Positions 49,691 through 61,388 of a stretch of DNA of 64,000 nucleotides are shown here, in pieces (position 1 is the stretch's first letter; each line of letters begins with the position of its first letter). This DNA is from Symsagittifera roscoffensis. Taxonomy: Eukaryota > Xenacoelomorpha > Acoela > Convolutidae. Below the pieces are notes generated by a model that made no database searches, was not told the origin of the DNA, and saw only the letters and a list, made by a program, of their open reading frames with translations. A program made the position numbers and the translations under genes. The stretch spans positions 34,961,680 to 35,025,679 of the forward strand of contig NC_087071.1 in NCBI RefSeq assembly GCF_963678635.1, read 5' to 3'.

Positions 49691-51417
49691 ATGAAAAAAA
49701 ATGTATTTTTTTTCTATGAAAAACAAGATTTGACTCTTTTTTTCCCCGCCTCATATAAGCAACAATTTTCTGGCGTAACTGGAGTTTTACAAGATTAGAC
49801 ATGAGGCCAAAAGTGTTTGCCACAGCCTTTTCAGTCTGCATGCCTTGTTTTGTAGCAATCGGACGACGAAAACAGAGAAATTACTAGAGAAAGTTTGCTG
49901 GTGGGGAAAAAGGAAGGCTCTTTTTCCTTTTACCCCCACCTGCAAATTTTTTAGTGTAAGTTTTCTGTTCACTTTGTCGTTTTGTTAGGAAATTTAGCAT
50001 TCGGAATCATCAGGCCATGACAAACATATATGGTCTCCATACTCAACCTTGTTAAACCACTCGTTACACCAAGAAATCATTGTTTATGAGATATTCGGGG
50101 AAAGGAAAAAAAGCCAAAAGGAAAAAAGCCCAGAATTTCTGTAATTTCGAAAACCAGCCTGTGTTGAACAAGTTTTTTCTGATGATTTGTAAATGTTTAA
50201 ATTTTTCGAACACTCATTTATATTAAAAAAAAACGTTTGCTTAAGTTGTTAAAACTTTTTCATAATGCATGGTAAAAAAATTTAGCCGCTCTTAAAGATT
50301 CTTCAGCAAATTTTAAAATGAACTATCATGCATTTAGCTCATTGAAGCAAAAACAAACTTCTGGAATAAAATTTTTATTATGGCTCAATATAGTTTTGAA
50401 AATACACTTATTCGAGTTTTGATGATACAATACTGTGTTCAGAATAAAATTACAACCAACTGTATACAAAACCAAATAAACATTCAAAGACCACGTTGAT
50501 CATCAGATATAAGCTTAGTTTAGTCTCAACACGATTTATCACACCCTCTAGTTTTGTTGTAGTTTTCAAAAAACGAACGTGCAAAATTTATTTTCAGAAC
50601 AACAGATTGTACTTTTATTATTATTTGAGCATAATTTCAAAAATAAAAACACATTGATAATTTGTTCAAATCTCAAGCAATCACCCAAATACACAAATTT
50701 TTAACTGTTGAAACTAATTTTCTGGTTTAGTTGAGAAAAAAATAACTTGTTTGTATCATTAATGCTCAAAATCTAATTCTTTTGGCTTATGCTCACAAAA
50801 ACAAATACTTTAGTTATAAGCTCCATGAACTTTGAAGTCCTAAATTCTTGATTGTGAAAACTGTACTGGAATTTTTGCTTTTAAGAACTCGAGGAGCCGA
50901 TTTTTATCTTCTTATCAATCCAGTTTTATTCAATTAGTTCTCTTCTCACCCTTTACCATTTCTTTTGACGAAAAGTGAGTACCAATGAAGCGTTTTTGAA
51001 AAAGATAATGTAGATGGCACAAAAAATAAGTGGGTGCATATTAGGTAGCCAACAGGAAGCAAGTTGAAAATAAAATTTAGCAAGCTCCAGAGCGCCATTA
51101 CCCGAAAGCACGATAGGTCCAATTAAATCATTCGTGCCGATTGTACAGTATTTATTCGCAAGTTCGCAATGATGGTTAATTATGACGAATTTTAAGTTAT
51201 ACGACATTTGAGATGGTGCAGCGCTCAAAAACTGCCCATTTAATGCGAAGTTTCAAGATATTCGACCGTTACTTCTTAGTGTTTTTTGAATCTTTTTTGG
51301 TTTTAGTTTTCGGTACAGATTTTTTAAAAACACAAAAGAATTGATCTAAAAAAACAATCCCCAAAACTTTCAAAAACTTTTTCGATTTTTTTAGGTTGGG
51401 ACTAAATAAAATTTTCG
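49691..51417. other. intergenic, nothing recognised
   Basis: AT-rich. Short frames exist on both strands but none reads like a conserved protein or has splice-like ends that connect to another. Confidence 0.35.
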
Positions 51418-51662
51418 AGCTTTTCCAAAGCACTAAAAAGACCCCTGTTTTGGCCAACTATTCTGCTCCGCAAGCAACATTATGAAAAAATAGGCCTAAA
51501 AAGCGTTCTTAGGTACTTTTTGGAAAATTTTGACCGTAAATTTCGTTTTTTCGGCGCGCGCTCCCCGCTCAAAATTGATATATTTAGGCGCCTAGGCGCC
51601 TTTAGAAAAACTTTAGGGTCAGTCAGCCAAAAATGGATATCAAATTAGTACAAAAGGACCCT
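51418..51662 (+). repeat. left arm of a long inverted repeat
   Basis: Its reverse complement matches 52186-52405: shared text includes TTTGTACTAATTTG, TTTTTGGCTGACTGACCCTA, AAAGGCGCCTAGGC, TCCAAAAAGTACCTA and GAACGC. Identity is roughly 75-80% by eye. The arm contains the palindrome GGCGCCTAGGCGCC. Confidence 0.8.
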
Positions 51663-52185
51663 TTGGGTCGGCAGGGGGTCGAATCCCTGAGTGGTTTGGG
51701 GGGGTTGTGGTTAGCCCCCCGTTCCTTCCCCCCTCCTAAATCCGCTGGTGCCCGCAACCCAGAAGTCGCAAGAAATTCAAAACCGCGTACCAAACACAAG
51801 TAATGTTTCCCAGTGTTTTCTCTGTTTCTTTTATCTTTTTTGTTCCATTTAAAAAAATGAGGAATATTCAAGCTCAATTTATTTTTCTTTTTCAGACGAT
51901 TTTCGATCATTAAACTAGCAATCTTTGATGGAATGTTTTTACTATCCTCTGAAAAGTATTAATCATGGGCTTAGCATAAAAACAATATTTTAACTGTGAT
52001 CATTTTCGCCAAGATATTTGGGACTAGCTTGTCAATTATACTTCAATTTGGGAGAAATAACCCTCAATCTATCTCAGCCGATTAAGCGTCAGCTGCAAAC
52101 TAAACTGGATCTACTTAACAATACCCATTTCAATTTCAAGATAGAGGGGGATAATTGTTAATTAGATTAAGTTACTATTTTGAGT
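51663..52185. other. spacer of the inverted repeat
   Basis: The first 100 bp are G/C-rich (GTTTGGGGGGGTTGTGG, CCCCCGTTCCTTCCCCCC). The rest is ordinary AT-rich DNA. No ORF of note. Confidence 0.4.
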
Positions 52186-52405
52186 CCCCCTTTGTACTAA
52201 TTTGGGATATTCATTTTTGGCTGACTGACCCTAAAATTTTTCCAAAGGCGCCTAGGCTCCAAAATATGCCAATTTTGAGGGGGGAGCTCTCGACAAAAAA
52301 CACATGTTTTTTAGGCAAAAATTTCCAAAAAGTACCTACGAACGCCTTTTTGGCCTGTTTTTTCAATAAGGTTTTTCTGATGGTTTTGGAGAGCTCGGAG
52401 AATCA
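52186..52405 (-). repeat. right arm of a long inverted repeat
   Basis: Mirror of 51418-51662. About 85 bp beyond its outer edge the text CCTAGATCCGCCCCTG (52477-52492) looks like a transposon terminal motif of the hAT type, whose TIRs often begin CAGGGGCGGAT. No matching left end was found. Confidence 0.75.
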
Positions 52406-52492
52406 AATAAGTCGACCTAAAAAAAGGTCGACAAAATTTTTGACATTTTTTTGAAAATCCCTCGCCTCGAGAAAATCCTAGATCCGCCCCTG

Positions 52493-53350
52493 AAAGGGGT
52501 GGCATTTCTTCATAGATGCCAGAGGAGGGGTGGGGGGATTGTTGAGCAGATCCACTAAATCATTCAAAAAGTATTTGGCAAGAAAATGACTGTTTTATTA
52601 CATAACGCCTGATATACATACATATTTAAAGAATGCCTAATCTTAGGCGTTACATAATAAAACAGCAATTTTTTAATAACCCGATTAAAAAAGAGAACTG
52701 AAACAATTCAAAGTGGTGCATTTTAAAGCGTGGAAATATAAAAGTACAAACTTTTTGAAGGTTAGTCTTTTCATGGAAAGCAAGTCTTATATTCAATGAA
52801 ATTCTACGAGCCTCGATAACGTTTTTTGACAAAATTTCAATCAATTTTAGGCATACAGTTTTTGAGATGGCAAACACATATGAACGTTTCGTAACCCTAC
52901 TTGAAATACCGCTCAAAAATCTCTCAAGATTTGAGCGGTTTGAGCGTTTTTAAAGACAAGAAAGTATCAAACCGTTCAAAACCGTTCAAAACCTCTTAAA
53001 TTCTAGCTAAGTTTTTTTGAAATAATACCTCGAAATTCTCCTTTAATGTATTCGTTCAAATGCATACACAGAATCGACCCTTTAAGAGTCTGAACTTCTA
53101 GCATTCCGTAATACTGAAAAATAAGCCGAAAAACAACCTAAAATGCTCTGGGGTCCAAAAAGCAGTCGTCAAGTTTAATTACGTGTCCGAGAAAGTCAAA
53201 TCAAAAACTGCTCAAAACTTTTTCAAAAATCCGATAATAGTAAATCAATAATGTGATGTTTGTTTAGCGCCTTTTCCGAACTCTACCGCAAATTCTGACC
53301 CTTTGCAAACTTCAAATCAAACTCATCTTTGTCTTCACACCCTCATTACA
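52493..53350. other. upstream region of the TRIM-type gene
   Basis: No ORF of note. At 53329-53350 the text TGTCTTCACACCCTCATTACAG looks like a polypyrimidine tract and 3' splice site, so a 5' non-coding exon further upstream is possible. A promoter cannot be picked. Confidence 0.35.
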
Positions 53351-53373
53351 GAAAGAGGTACCATTCAACAACC

Positions 53374-53677
53374 ATGGCAACATATAGACGCATGCCTCAA
53401 TTCGGCGTGGACGATGATGTTTCTGTTGAATGCCCGGGATGCAAGAAAACCTTCCATTACACAGAAGATACCTTTGAAATCCCATGCGGACATTGTCTTT
53501 GTAAGAGTTGTGCTATGGACCTTGCTTCAAAGACAGTGCAGCAATGTCCAAATAAGAAATGCAAAAGCCACAAAGTGTCACCCAGGCGACGCCTTAAACT
53601 CAAATTTGAGGATTACCCTTGCAGACCTGCATCTGCTTTGGACAGAAACTCGATTGTCTTGCCACCCCCAGAACAAG
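53374..53677 (+). CDS. TRIM-type protein, exon 1 (RING finger)
   Basis: The ATG at 53374 sits in a good Kozak context (CAACCATGG). The 101 codons plus one base encode a RING finger at residues 20-66: CPGC, then PCGHCLCKSC, then CPNKKC, the C3HC4 spacing. RING fingers of this class act as E3 ubiquitin ligases by binding an E2. The frame would stop after three more codons if unspliced (GLFI), but AACAAG|GTTTGT at 53677/53678 is a good 5' splice site leaving phase 1. Exon 2 at 59637 restores the frame (G + AA = Glu). A second in-frame ATG upstream at 53329 lies before a likely 3' splice site and is probably not used. Host gene, not obviously transposon-derived. Exact orthology unknown. Confidence 0.85.
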
Positions 53678-54078
53678 GTTTGTTCATTTAAAAAAAGATG
53701 CCAGCCAAATTGCTCCTTGCTATCTCAGAGTATTAGTTTTAACGCAATTTGAAGGCAACTTTTAGCAGCTGCTCGATAGAAACAAAGCAAATTTCGGATT
53801 AAAAGACTTGAAAAAAAATCGATAAAAAATCTGAATGTGTATTGGTTGAATAAAGTGCAAAGTTTGGTGGGTAGTAGTATTGCTTTGCCGAAAAAAAAGT
53901 TCGAGCCTGAAAACACTTGGCAAGTAATTGCTCCGACTTTCAAAAAATGCGGGCGTGACAAAATATTGTTTTCAGCTGTTTATTCGTTTTTTTAGCAAGA
54001 AGACAAAAAACATTACGAGGCCGAAATGTGCGTCTGTGCATTGTAAGCGGATTAAGCAACAGGCCAAAATCAGATTTG

Positions 54079-54360
54079 TGGCGGATTCCGCAACATTGCT
54101 ACTTTTCTTTGGTCTTCCTCGCTGTTTTGGTTTCCACAAACAAATACCTAAAAAATTGTACCGCTCAAAATCGCTGCAAAAATAGACGAATTTGCGGAAT
54201 CCGCAACCGTTTTTGCGGAATCCAGAACCGTTTGTGGAATCCGCAACCAAATAATAAAACATGTGTATAATTAAATTGAGCTGTTGCGGATTCCGCAAAT
54301 TTAAGCGGAATCCGCAACTTGTAACAGGAATCCACAAATTGTAAGTGGAATCCGCATTTT
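54079..54360. repeat. minisatellite on the palindrome GCGGAATCCGC
   Basis: About ten matches to GCGGATTCCGC / GCGGAATCCGC in both orientations, separated by 8-25 bp of variable text. A further cluster lies at about 54955-55040. Confidence 0.8.
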
Positions 54361-54439
54361 GTTTGGGGATTTCGTTTAGATATATGTATATATATGTAAT
54401 GTTCGATCTCAATTTCTGTCAAACACCCAGCTTCACTTT

Positions 54440-54775
54440 TTAGGAATGATGGAATCCCAAATAGTGACCAGTATTTGGGATCGATGGAATCCCAAATACT
54501 GACCTAATTCGTCGACTGACCTTGTTTCTATACACTCTCAACGCACCGACTCCAAATAATGAATTTATTCCATATTTATTCCATATTATTCCAGTAATTG
54601 GAAATCCATCAATCCTGAATACTGACCAATATTTGGGATCGATGGAATCTCAAAAATTATTATAAAATGGCGATTTTGTGTGCGTTGTGTTTCTAAACAC
54701 TCTAATCCAGTGACTCCAAACAATGAATTTATTCGGTGTTGTGTTTCCAAAACTATGATCCCAAAAACTGTTTGT
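54440..54775 (+). repeat. 165-bp tandem dimer
   Basis: Two units share, in order, ACTGACCAATATTTGGGATCG, ATGGAATC-CAAA, AACACTCTAA and GTGACTCCAAACAATGAAT-type text. Confidence 0.7.
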
Positions 54776-54954
54776 TGGGATACGTGTCCCAAATACTAAA
54801 AGATGACATCTACCAATTTAGTTAACGAAGGTTCTAAGATTTTTTCGTGGATTCCACTGACAATGTCCTTGCTTTTAAATTTCTCATTGATAAAAATAGA
54901 AATTCCAGCTCTAGCTTTTAAATTTTCATATGCAAATTCATTAAAAAACAAAAT

Positions 54955-55040
54955 TCGGAATCCACTTACAGTTTGCGGATTCCACTTACCTTTTCGGATT
55001 TCACTTACTTTTTGCGGAATTCACTTATAGTTCCGGAGTC
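54955..55040. repeat. second GCGGATTCC cluster
   Basis: Four tandem phrases of the type GCGGATTCCACTTAC at about 20-bp spacing, related to the cluster at 54079-54360. Confidence 0.7.
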
Positions 55041-55903
55041 AAAAATAACTGGCTATATTCGCTTGTTGCAGAATCGGCGACACAACAAATGTTCCGACAA
55101 AATTTTTGTTACAGTTGTTTGTACGCGAAATCCACGGAAAGTTTGTAAATGTAATTCACTTACATTTTGGAACATGTTTAAAGATTAGTTTCTGGAATCC
55201 AGGCTCATACAGATACAAAATTGAGCGCCTATCCAAGTGCACAGTTTGGCCTCACTCTATAATAAAAATTTTCTATCATAATTTTTCTATTATAATTTTT
55301 TCTAATACAAAAATCATGTAAGATGACATAGTTGTTTTTCATGCTGAACTTTCAAAAAAAACATTGATTGCATTTTTTGGCCTGTGCTTCTCTTTATAAT
55401 ATGTAGCAGCTCCATCAAACTGTATCGTCTAATTTTCACAATCAGTTTCACATTTAAAATGAGGACGAACTATATATTCGGAGGTGTTTTAGGTTTTTCT
55501 TTTTTTGTTTTTCACAAAAACTTAGGTATCACAAATAATCTTTGGACTGGGTTGAGTGATATATCATATTAAAGACCTTTTAGTCTGATTCGCACCAAGT
55601 TAAGTTTGATTTTTTGTTCAATTACAATAGCGTAGTTATGCTTAACTTCAGCCTGGAAAATTTAGTTTTATTCAATTAAAGTTGGCTTAGGGTTAGGCGT
55701 TTTTGGCGCCTCAGTATGTATCAAAAAGACCAAAAACCTCAAAAACAAAATTTGAAAAATTTCAACTTTTCTTTTGAACTTCAAACTTTTTTATGCCATT
55801 TTTTCCCGTTTTTGGTAATTTTTCTAATGAAACTGTTTCCTCAATTTGCCTGTTTTACTACGACTCTCAATTATGGTTGTTCTGGTTGTTCTGGTTGTTC
55901 AAT

Positions 55904-56380
55904 CAGATCTTTTTTTATCATACTACGCAGAACAAACGACGCTTAATTGAAAAAAAAATCAGTGCTATTTGCACAGTAATAGGCAATACTGGTTTTAATT
56001 TATATTTCTTAATTCATAGTTTTTTATCTGTTTTCAATCTGTTGTTTGAAAGATCATCAAAGATCTAAACGCATCATTTTGTCATGAAACTTTCAGTAAG
56101 TTGTTCAAAAAATGGCCTAAAACAGAAGTTCTAGTATTTCGTTCAGATCTTTTTATACCACGCCAAAAAAACGACTCTAATATCAAAACGACACGTAACT
56201 CTAACAATTTGTGCTACTTGCACAGTAACCCTGTTTTTATTTTCAAATGCTATTTCATAGTTTCATGTCTATTTTTGATCTGTTTTTTGAAACACAGGCG
56301 TAATTTACACGTTTTCAAAAACATCATTCCGCTATAAAGTTTTCAATACGTTTGTCGAAAAACGGCTTGAAATGGCTTTC
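55904..56380 (+). repeat. 240-bp tandem duplication in the intron
   Basis: The phrases CAGATCTTTTT, TGCTA-TTGCACAGTAA, TTTCATAGTTT, TTTTTGAAA and GTT-AAAAA-GGC recur in the same order 240 bp apart (55904 and 56144). The copies have diverged considerably. Confidence 0.65.
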
Positions 56381-59300
56381 AATGTGCTTATTTCGCCTCA
56401 ATCATAATGATGATCAAGAATATTGATGAGTTTTTAAAATAAATTTGACCACGTTTATCACGCAAAAAACCAATAAATGAAGAATTTAGTCTTTTTAATT
56501 ATACAAAAGTTTTGAAAAAAATAATAACTCGTTCGGTTCTGAATTTTTGAAACAACTTTTCAAACAGAAATTTTTGTGATCCTTGTGAAGAGACCAACTT
56601 TTTTTGTTTTTTAGTTTTTTTCTACTTTGATGATATTTTTTTACTTTAGGCCTCGCAATGGCCTCTGTTGCAACAAAAGATTTTTTTTGTTTAAGATTAG
56701 CAGTTACAGGCAACTTTTGTTTATATTCCGGGAGATTTTTAACAAATTAAATGCTATATATTATGAGGAGATAGTAAAGTATACCCTGGCCCTCCAAATT
56801 TGAGCAAAACTAATTTTTTGAGAACTTGTTGGATCGAATAAGAATGGAAAAAACTGTAGTTTTTTTTACAAAACATCACAAGTGTTTGATGAGCAGAAAA
56901 AATTTCAGAAAAAATACCAGGGAACAGTTTTTTCTTTGTCACTTGAAATTGGCTATGAAAATCAAATAACAGATATAAAGTTTCTCAGTCTCATGTTTAA
57001 TTCTTGCTGCACATGCAGAGCAAAGTCGACAAGAGTTAGCACGGGTGGTGGTGTTGAAATTTAAGCCCCAAAAAATTATATCGTCAAAAACAAGGATGAC
57101 CTGAAGACAATGAAAAAAAAAACTATCTTCGAATCAATCTGGTTGGAAAAAAGTCAACCATTTGACACAAAAGTACTTTTGAATGTTTCATATTGTCTCA
57201 AAAAATCTTTTGTAGAGTTTTCTTAGATGAACTAACTTGAAAAAAAACGTCAGCTTACAAAACAATAGATGATTTTTTTGCTTTTTAGTGTCGATAACGT
57301 TGAAATTTCCGAAATTTTTTTGTTTTTCAGAGATCAAAAACTTATTTGAGGTCATACTGACTGGTCTATCATATACCAGCAATTAGATGCACAAAACATA
57401 TTTTCCGCTTTCATTGATAATTTGTTTGAAAAAAATTAGTTTGGACAAGCATTCATTTATTGAAAACAAAAACAATTGGATTAAAAAACTGCAATAATTT
57501 AGGAAACCGTGGTTAACAAAATACATTAAGCAGATGATCAAGGAAAAACAATGGTTTTCAACAATTTTTTAAAATGATTGAACAGATGCAAATCAAATAT
57601 TTTATAGGAAGGCAAAGAAACCTTGTAACTAGACTTTTGAAAAACACTGAGAAAAGTTATCCCAGAACAGTTTTTCAGAAAAAGATAAAAATCAGAGAAC
57701 ACCGAAATTTTATTAACTCAAAGATGAGAAAAATCATAATCTCACAAAAACAAGTTTTTCTTATTCAGTTTTAGACAAACGAGTAACTGATCTTTATTAT
57801 TTAGCAAATATATTAAAGCGAGCTTTCGCAGAACTACAAATGAAGTTTCCGCGTTAAACACAAAAAAGAAATCTTTCAAGGGTCAGGGAAAAATTTTCCC
57901 TGTTAAACTTCATTCGAACTCGGGCAATTACAAATTACTTGAAAAGAAGTATTTCTGTCCCTTGATAGCTTACAAAGTGAAACAAACTACTGGTCCTATG
58001 AATATACATCATGGAGCATTAGATCTTCAAATTTAGCAACGGGTAAACACCTACAACTGTCAAAATTGAATGCATCAAGGTAAAAAAAAATAAAAACGAA
58101 ATTTTCTTTCTCTATGCTTTTGACTTTCTTTCAACTTTAAACGATTCAGTTTGCAGATGATACCAGTCCAATTTGAACCAGAAATTCTACAATTTATTGC
58201 AAGATTACTCTTAAAAATAGCTGGATGACCTCTATGTCTTTATGGAACAAATCGTATCTCTTTGAATTCCAATAAAAAAAGTTAATTTTAGTTATTTTTG
58301 AAACTGGTGTAGTCTCCGTTTTTTTCCTTTAAAATCACAAAATAGAAGTTTTGTTTTCGGGGAGACATCTAGAAACTTTTTGAATCAAGATTTAAGTTTT
58401 TCAACTCAAGTTATCAATATTTTAAGCAAATTTGCTCAATGAATCTGTACCTTATTAGGAACATAAATTTCTTTAAGGTTCGGACTAGTTTTTTCAAGTC
58501 CTTAGTTTTATTCCAGACAAGAAAAAGCAAAGTTTTCTTTAAGAACTTACAAATTATACGAATGAGCAGAATCAATAAGCTACAAAATTGGGTATCAAAG
58601 TCTGGTTTTGTTGTAGGAAGTTTGATGGAGCACGTGATCATACAATAAAAAACACCTCTTTTAAAACTACTGATAGCGAAAATGAGTCTTCTCAATTTTT
58701 TCGATTGCTTGAAAAAATACAAGAGCCGAAAATGTGATTTTTTGTACAAAACATTTAATTTGCATGAAAACGAGAGAACACTACAGGCAATACCCCAGAG
58801 TCGACTAAACAACAAAAAGGCAAAGCGTCAGGGTCAAGATGCTGCATTACAGAATGGAATTCAATGCCTAAAAAATTGAACTCGTCACATCTTGATAAAA
58901 GTTCAAAGAAAAAATAAGATTTACATTCTACAGAAATACGAATCAGTGCCAATTGACAGATCACCCGATCGATTTAGAAGTTATTTCAACTAAAACTTTA
59001 TAGAAAGCTAAATGAAACAAAAATAAATAAATGGTGCTACAGCAGTTCAATTTACATAGTTGGTTGTTTTTGAAAGTAATCATTCCTAGACATGTTTTTC
59101 TTAATCAAGATGTTAAATGAAACTAACATGTTCTGCTGGAACGAAACAAAAGGAGGATCGTAAAATATATGATACTGGTGGTACTGCAACATCATCCGTA
59201 TTAAAATTTTTATTTTGGCCTTTTTGAGACGTCTCAAAAAATGCTTGTTTTGTCGAATGAGGAACCTCCAGATGGGCATTTAGGACAATTTTCTGTAAAA

Positions 59301-59636
59301 CTTTTTCTGATGGACGTGGTTTTACAGTAGAAAATTACGTTGAAAGCTACAAAAAATGCAAAAAAAACGGTTTCAAAAAATAGTTTCAAATTTGTAGTTG
59401 TCTTTTTTTTTGTAGTCAAGTTTTCAGGTGTTTTGACCGTTTTTTTTCCGTGGCAGATTTTTTCAAGTTTGATGTACTCAAACTGTCACTGAGAGATTTC
59501 TTCACCGCTAATGTACATCCAAACGGTTTAAACGGAAACAATTAACCAAAAAAGTAGGAAATTTAAAAAAAACTGAAAACTGAAAACTGTTATTGTTATC
59601 ATGACTTGTTTTGAAAACTTTTTTTTTCATGTTTAG
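56381..59636. other. rest of the intron, nothing recognised
   Basis: AT-rich with many short frames on both strands, none resembling a known protein. A polypyrimidine run and CATGTTTAG close it at 59636. Confidence 0.45.
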
Positions 59637-61330
59637 AAAGGCCAAATACTGCTAGTTCAGTGGCATCTTCAATCCGATCTCATTCTGATTTCGCCTCGGT
59701 CGTTTACTGTGAGAAACACCCAACTTCCACAGTTCGCTACTTCTGCCACATCTGCGAAGTGGAGCTATGCGAGGAATGTTGGAAGAACGAACACGATGAA
59801 GATGACTATCGCAAACATAATGTAGGATTCATCAAGGTCAATCTAGAGCCTCAAAAAGAGATCCAAAAACGAATTGTCGAAAACAAGAAAGACTGTCAAA
59901 AAATGAGCCGCATTTTGGAGGACTGGAAGGCGATCGTCCAACAGGCGCAGATTGCAGAAAATAAACAAAACGAAGTTTTGAAAACTAGCACAGCCAATCA
60001 GCTTGAGCAGAAATCAGACATTGTTCGCAATCTGGTTCAAAATCACATCACGGATGTTCGTAAATTTAAAGAAACAATTTTGACCGAACTTGAAGAACTT
60101 GAAAGAAAGCAGAGAAGCATCTTAGGGGATTCTTTTGACAGCGATTATGATCGCTTATCGATTCATAGCTCCTCATCGACGCTTGATGGAGGAGGGAGCA
60201 GCAGAGTTGAAACGCCAGTCTCCGAGGAGCTATTGGGCGCAGTTGGAGGAGGTGACAATGGAAATACGACTCCAGTTCAACCGAATAAGAATGTGGCTTC
60301 GACTTTGAAAAGAGGAAAAAAGAAAGAGTTGGTGCGAGTTACAAAGAGTGCGATTGGAGATGAGAAGATTGAGTGTAGTAGAGCTGTGTACAATACTGCC
60401 ACGAAAGAAGTGATTTGTCTTGCTAATACCACTATAACAGTGTTAAGACTAAACGGGCCAAATGGGAAGTTTGAAGTGAGTAAGAAGATGAAGTTGAACT
60501 CAGACGCAAAAAACGATTTATGTGACATTACACTAGACAGCAATAACTCTCTCTATGGTGTGATTTGGAATAAGGGAACCAGAGTGAAGAGAGTGGCAGT
60601 GCTGGACATAATGAAGAACAAGGAACTGATCGAGGAGAGAGAACTACTCGACACTGAGGGACTACTCAATGGAAAATATGTATATTATTGGAGATTGTGT
60701 GCTGTAGGCGAGACAGTGGCTGTGGTAGTGGAGGATTTGAGAGGAGATGAGCGGGAATACAACAGTGTGACTTTGTATCGTAGTCATATCCGACAACAAA
60801 CTGTACAACTCAATATCAGTTTAAACGTTCGTTGCTCTGGTCAAAGAGTATTGGTGAATGAGAACACACTGTTACTTGTCTCTGATAAAAGAACAATAGC
60901 AGTGGTCTCTTTGCCTTCACAGCAAACTACAACAGCAACAACATCTGCACATACTTCTAAATTAACTTCAAACACATCTCAAAAACTGCAGCCCAAATCC
61001 ATCAAGTACATTCGACTCTCTGGCATGGAGAATATTTATTCATTAGTATGGATACCATCTGAAGAAAGTGTGCAGTCAGATGCTGCGGAAGGGTACTTGT
61101 TTGCTTCAGATCTTTGTGGTGATTTCTCTCATGTTTACAAAATAAATTTAGAGAAAGATATGGCAGAGGTGGCTGAAGGAGAGGAGAGAACAATTTCCCC
61201 TATGGAAGGAATAGGTCAACTAGATTACACACACATTTGGTGTTCCATTGATAGCTCAACACTATTTGCTACTACCTATTGGTTTTCTGGAAAGCCAATG
61301 CTTCTAAACTTAGAGTATACGACACCTTGA
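59637..61330 (+). CDS. TRIM-type protein, exon 2 (B-box, coiled coil, C-terminal domain)
   Basis: The exon begins AAAGGCC after TTTAG. Joined to exon 1 it gives one protein of about 665 residues with no internal stop. A type-2 B-box lies at about 126-167 (CEKH, CHIC, LCEEC, EH, KH). A coiled coil follows (about 170-255, for example NQLEQKSDIVRNLVQNHI), then a Ser/Gly-rich acidic linker. A C-terminal domain of over 300 residues consists of repeated beta-strand-like stretches (for example SRAVYNTATKEVICLANT) and could be a beta-propeller as in TRIM-NHL-type proteins, though no clear NHL motif is visible. RING, B-box and coiled coil in this order define the tripartite motif family. It is likely a cytoplasmic ubiquitin ligase; substrate unknown. 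Stop TGA at 61328-61330. Confidence 0.85.
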
Positions 61331-61382
61331 GTCTTCCCACTTGTTTGGGCTAAGTTAATTTTAACAGTACAATTAAATAACA

Positions 61383-61388
61383 AATAAA
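61383..61388 (+). terminator. AATAAA polyadenylation signal
   Basis: Lies 53 bp after the stop codon of the TRIM-type gene. A second AATAAA is at about 61462. Confidence 0.5.

Larger units (their letters stand above)
53678..59636 (+). other. 5.96 kb intron of the TRIM-type gene
   Basis: Starts GTTTGT and ends TTTTTTTTCATGTTTAG. It has no convincing coding of its own. It holds a minisatellite built on GCGGAATCCGC, a 165-bp dimer, a 240-bp duplication and long AT-rich text. Confidence 0.75.

Noticed and set aside
51660-51760. A GGTCGAATCCC B-box-like phrase near 51668
   Set aside because: No A-box, anticodon arm or acceptor pairing could be built around it.
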